Below are positions 60,905 to 64,000 of a DNA stretch of 64,000 nucleotides, in pieces (positions within the stretch are counted from its first letter, which is position 1; the number at the start of each line of letters is the position of its first letter). The notes under the pieces are model-generated. The model was not told the DNA's origin and ran no database searches. It saw only the letters and a program-made list of their open reading frames with translations. The DNA comes from Flavobacteriales bacterium. Lineage in GTDB: Bacteria; Bacteroidota; Bacteroidia; Flavobacteriales; UBA1820. The position numbers and the translations under genes are program-made. The stretch covers positions 62,001-126,000 of the forward strand of contig QALN01000003.1 of NCBI GenBank assembly GCA_003150615.1. The letters are read 5' to 3'.

Positions 60905-62923
60905 ATGGAATTCAAACTTGAAAGCGGATACGCCCCCACAGGCGACCAGCCGGATGCGATACGGCAGCTGACCGAAGGGGTCGAAAACGGTGTCAGGGCG
61001 CAGACATTGCTCGGCGTCACCGGTTCGGGAAAGACGTTTACGATAGCCAATGTGATAAAGAACACGGGACGTCCTACGCTTGTGCTGGCGCACAACAAGA
61101 CGCTGGCAGCGCAGTTGTACTCGGAATTCAAAAGCTTTTTCCCGGAAAACGCCGTGGAATACTTCGTGTCGTATTACGATTATTACCAACCGGAGGCTTA
61201 TATTCCATCGAGCGGAACGTACATAGAAAAAGACCTGTCGATAAACGAGGATATAGAAAAACTCCGTCTTTCAACCGTATCGGCCCTCTTGTCTTCGCGA
61301 AGGGATATTATCGTCGTGGCTTCCGTCTCGTGTCTTTACGGTATAGGAAATCCCAAGGAATTCGAGAAAAGCGTGGTCGATTTCGCAGTAGGCGACAATA
61401 TCCCGCGTACCGTTTTCCTGCATGGGCTGGTGAACGGCCTGTACAGCCGCACTACGGGGGATTTTACACGGGGTAATTTCCGTGTAAAGGGCGATACGGT
61501 GGATATTTTCCCGGCTTATTCCGATACTGCCATAAGGGTGCATTTCTTCGGCGACGAAATTGAGGATATCGAGGGAATTGATCCGGTAAACAATTCGCGT
61601 ATAGCGTCATACGAACGAATGCGGCTGTATCCGGCCAATATCTTCGTCACTGGAAAGGAACGCCTGAAAGAAGCTATACGGAATATAGAGATAGACCTTG
61701 GAAAGCGTGTGGAGTATTTCCGTAGCGTAGGCCAGCCTCTCGAGGCCAAACGTCTGGAAGAGCGCACGGAATTCGACCTGGAGATGATACGCGAGCTGGG
61801 TTACTGCTCCGGTATAGAAAACTATTCGAGATATCTGGACGGACGCGAGGAGGGTAGCCGGCCGTTCTGTCTTATTGATTATTTCCCTAAGGATTTCCTT
61901 ATGGTAATAGACGAGAGCCACGTCACTGTACCGCAGGTGCGCGCCATGTACGGAGGAGACCGCAGCCGCAAGGAAAATCTGGTGGAGTACGGCTTCCGGC
62001 TTCCGGCAGCGAAGGACAACCGTCCGCTTACTTTCGACGAGTTCCATGCACTGCAAAACCAGACTATTTACGTGTCGGCTACTCCTGCGGATTACGAACT
62101 GGAGGAATCGGAAGGCGCTTATGTCGAGCAGGTGATACGCCCTACCGGTCTTCTGGATCCGGTGATAGAAGTACGTCCGAGCAAAAACCAGATAGACGAC
62201 CTTCTGGAGGAGATACGCAAACGCGAAGAACTGGACGAAAGGGTGCTTGTGACTACGCTTACCAAGCGCATGGCCGAGGAACTGGCCAAGTATCTGACCA
62301 GGGTTGGCGTGAGGTGCCGTTATATACATTCCGATGTGGATACCCTGGAGCGCGTGCAGATAATGCAGGAGTTGCGCGAGGGTCTGTTCGACGTGCTGAT
62401 CGGCGTGAATTTGCTGCGCGAGGGTCTGGATTTGCCCGAAGTGTCGCTCGTGGCTATACTGGATGCCGACAAGGAAGGTTTCCTCCGTTCGCACCGTTCG
62501 CTTACACAGACGATAGGACGCGCAGCACGCCATGTCGACGGACGGGCGATAATGTATGCGGATAAGATAACCGATTCCATGCGCCAGACGATAGACGAGA
62601 CTAACCGCCGCAGGAAAGTGCAGATGGAGTACAATGCCGCGCACGGTATCGTTCCTTCTCCGATAAACAAGGCCGTGACAGCCAATACGTTGTTGCAGAA
62701 GATGCCGGAATTCTCCGGTGCTGCGGCGTTGGTCAAGAGGGATAAGGAAGATGCGGTGCGTGACGAAAAGTTCCTTTCGCAGACAGAACTTAAAAAGCGT
62801 ATAACGGCAGCCCGCCGCGAGATGGAAAAGGCGGCAAAGGAGCTGGACTTCATATCGGCTGCGGCGTGGAGGGACGAGATGGAGCGCCTGAAGGCAATAG
62901 CAGCTGCTGCGGGTAAAAAATGA
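60905..62923 (+). CDS. uvrB: excinuclease ABC subunit UvrB
   Basis: UvrB is the damage-verifying helicase-like subunit of nucleotide excision repair. The 672-residue protein has Walker [15 protein letters not shown], the beta-hairpin region [21 protein letters not shown], the DEAD-type motif VIDESHVT, motif VI with [18 protein letters not shown], and a C-terminal UVR motif (about 635-668). The length is normal. A long palindromic terminator follows immediately. Confidence 0.97.
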   Translation: MEFKLESGYAPTGDQPDAIRQLTEGVENGVRAQTLLGVTGSGKTFTIANVIKNTGRPTLVLAHNKTLAAQLYSEFKSFFPENAVEYFVSYYDYYQPEAYIPSSGTYIEKDLSINEDIEKLRLSTVSALLSSRRDIIVVASVSCLYGIGNPKEFEKSVVDFAVGDNIPRTVFLHGLVNGLYSRTTGDFTRGNFRVKGDTVDIFPAYSDTAIRVHFFGDEIEDIEGIDPVNNSRIASYERMRLYPANIFVTGKERLKEAIRNIEIDLGKRVEYFRSVGQPLEAKRLEERTEFDLEMIRELGYCSGIENYSRYLDGREEGSRPFCLIDYFPKDFLMVIDESHVTVPQVRAMYGGDRSRKENLVEYGFRLPAAKDNRPLTFDEFHALQNQTIYVSATPADYELEESEGAYVEQVIRPTGLLDPVIEVRPSKNQIDDLLEEIRKREELDERVLVTTLTKRMAEELAKYLTRVGVRCRYIHSDVDTLERVQIMQELREGLFDVLIGVNLLREGLDLPEVSLVAILDADKEGFLRSHRSLTQTIGRAARHVDGRAIMYADKITDSMRQTIDETNRRRKVQMEYNAAHGIVPSPINKAVTANTLLQKMPEFSGAAALVKRDKEDAVRDEKFLSQTELKKRITAARREMEKAAKELDFISAAAWRDEMERLKAIAAAAGKK

Positions 62924-62931
62924 CGCGGCAG

Positions 62932-63002
62932 GCTACAAAACTCGGCGGCTCAATAAGGCGGGGCCACAGGCCCCGCCTTATTGAGCCGCCGAGTTTTGTA
63001 GC
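62932..63002 (+). terminator. long palindromic terminator after uvrB
   Basis: Perfect 34-bp arms (62932-62965 and 62969-63002) flank a 3-nt loop. This is the longest of four such elements in the window. A GC-rich core is followed by a second GC block and an AAAA/TTTT tract, and pairing continues to the outer ends. Confidence 0.8.
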
Positions 63003-63064
63003 TGTCTATGCCCGGATAAAAGCCTCTGTTTCGTTTTTTACATTCCCTGCTCGTAAAATAATCG

Positions 63065-63072
63065 TATTTTTG
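63065..63072 (+). promoter_or_regulatory. putative -7 element of the M16 peptidase gene
   Basis: TATTTTTG matches TAnnTTTG only 7 bp before the ATG at 63080, so the mRNA would be nearly leaderless if this box is used. The -33 region is weak. Confidence 0.35.
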
Positions 63073-63079
63073 CAACCAT

Positions 63080-64000
63080 ATGAATTCAATATCGGACATA
63101 GGTCTGCATTACTATACTCTGCCTTCTGGCATAAGGGTGCTTCACCGCGCCGCCGGCGGTAATATTGCGCATCTGGCGTTTATCTTCAATATAGGCTCGC
63201 GCGACGAGCTACCCGGAGAACACGGTATGGCGCACTATATAGAGCACTGCCTGTTCAAAGGGACACGCCATCGCCGTGCCTACCACGTTCTCTCGCGTCT
63301 GGAGGATGTCGGGGGCGAACTCAACGCATTTACATCCAAGGAAGACATATGCATACACGGTTCTTTCCTGCCGGAATATCTGGGCCGGGCCATGGAACTT
63401 TTCACGGATATAGCCTTCGGGTCAGTGTACCCGGAAAAGGAGATGGAAAAGGAAAAGGACGTGATAGCGGACGAGATAAACTCATATAGGGAATCTCCTG
63501 CCGATTTGATATTCGAAGACATAGAACAGCTCGTTTTCCCATCCAACCCGCTGGGGCGCACCATACTTGGCACGGAAGAAACGATAGCCTCGTTTACAAG
63601 GGACGGTGTTATAAGTTTCCTAAGGCGCAACTTTTCCCCTGAACGTATGATAGTATGCGTCTCGGGCGACGTTCCGGGTGTGAAAGTACGCGACATGGTG
63701 CTCAAGTACACCGAACCGTATTCGTGTATTTTGGAACGTGAGCATTTCTTGCTGCGACGTGAAAAACCTTCGGGTTATACGCCGGTTGAACAGGTGCGGA
63801 AAATGGATACGCACCAGAGCCACATAATAATGGCCGCACCGTCGTTCGATGCCGACGATGACCGTGCGGTAGCCATGTCGCTTCTGACCAATCTGTTGGG
63901 CGGCCCTTCTATGAGTGCTAGGCTTAATCTCACGCTTAGGGAACGTTATGCTTTGGCATACAGTGTGGAAGCCTTTTACACTGGATATTCCGATACGGGT
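63080..64000 (+). CDS. M16 family zinc peptidase, 5' part
   Basis: The frame runs open from ATG 63080 to the right edge, giving the first 307 residues of an insulinase-like protease. The inverted zinc motif HxxEH is HYIEH (His52, Glu55, His56), followed by CLFKGT, and the downstream ELNAFTSKEDICIHGSFLPEYL and ADEINSYRESPADLIFEDI blocks with the second zinc-site glutamate are canonical. No signal peptide is seen at this start. Members process peptides in the periplasm or cytoplasm. The C-terminal domain lies outside the window. Confidence 0.92.
   Translation, partial: MNSISDIGLHYYTLPSGIRVLHRAAGGNIAHLAFIFNIGSRDELPGEHGMAHYIEHCLFKGTRHRRAYHVLSRLEDVGGELNAFTSKEDICIHGSFLPEYLGRAMELFTDIAFGSVYPEKEMEKEKDVIADEINSYRESPADLIFEDIEQLVFPSNPLGRTILGTEETIASFTRDGVISFLRRNFSPERMIVCVSGDVPGVKVRDMVLKYTEPYSCILEREHFLLRREKPSGYTPVEQVRKMDTHQSHIIMAAPSFDADDDRAVAMSLLTNLLGGPSMSARLNLTLRERYALAYSVEAFYTGYSDTG

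Noticed and set aside
1-64000. CRISPR array, insertion sequence or toxin-antitoxin locus
   Set aside because: No regularly spaced repeats, transposase genes or terminal inverted repeats, and no recognisable toxin-antitoxin pair were seen.

Overview
The window looks like chromosomal DNA of a member of the order Bacteroidales (Bacteroidota), possibly a Rikenellaceae/Alistipes-like organism. I base this on gene content: the lipoprotein Omp85 protein TamL, a DUF4290 protein, a TIGR02757 protein, TolB-like propeller lipoproteins, a META-domain lipoprotein and a PnuC/NadR-type kinase pair. Promoters match the Bacteroidota -33/-7 consensus (TTTG / TAnnTTTG), clear Shine-Dalgarno sequences are almost absent, and isoleucine is usually encoded by ATA. 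The genus is inference; no rRNA gene is present.

Layout, left to right. 1-5.4 kb: an envelope run on the + strand (end of a TPR protein, lptC, a CorC-like membrane protein, a SurA/PpiD-like prolyl isomerase). 5.4-7.5 kb: lipB-truB-gamma carbonic anhydrase on the minus strand. 7.6-15.2 kb: purH, then the rod-shape cluster mreB-mreC-mreD-mrdA-rodA and tRNA-Cys. 15.3-20.5 kb: minus-strand phosphodiester glycosidase-like protein, polyprenyl synthase, miaB and a dicarboxylate symporter. 20.5-23.2 kb: two tandem propeller lipoproteins that share an almost identical 5' cassette but have divergent bodies, preceded by a 3' remnant of a third copy. 23.3-28.3 kb: a TIGR00725 protein, luxS, and the aromatic operon pheA-tyrA-GNAT-aroF (minus strand), preceded by a Phe/Tyr-rich leader peptide and attenuator. 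28.5-33.1 kb: a minus-strand run DUF4290-uvrD-TIGR02757-lolD. 33.4-40.4 kb: assorted metabolic genes (alcohol dehydrogenase, Gfo/Idh oxidoreductase, CDGSH protein, methyltransferase, MarR regulator, alpha/beta hydrolase) and the nicotinamide riboside salvage pair. 40.4-52.8 kb: TrmH-type methyltransferase, tamL, a GNAT-like protein, rsmG, pgk, murA, two secreted proteins of unknown function, grpE and dnaJ. 52.8-59.6 kb: a compact phage-like head cassette (XRE regulator, terminase, putative scaffold, capsid, connectors, tail-tube-like protein) without recognisable portal, protease, tape measure, lysis or integrase genes. 59.6-64 kb: recR, a META lipoprotein, uvrB and the start of an M16 peptidase.

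The strongest regulatory observation is the region upstream of pheA. It encodes a 28-residue peptide in which 9 of residues 7-17 are Phe or Tyr. A perfect 8-bp antiterminator pairing competes with an intrinsic terminator that lies just before pheA. The other leading candidates for novelty are the portal-less capsid cassette and the shared-leader lipoprotein array. Several operons also end in unusually long perfect palindromes with 26-34 bp arms.
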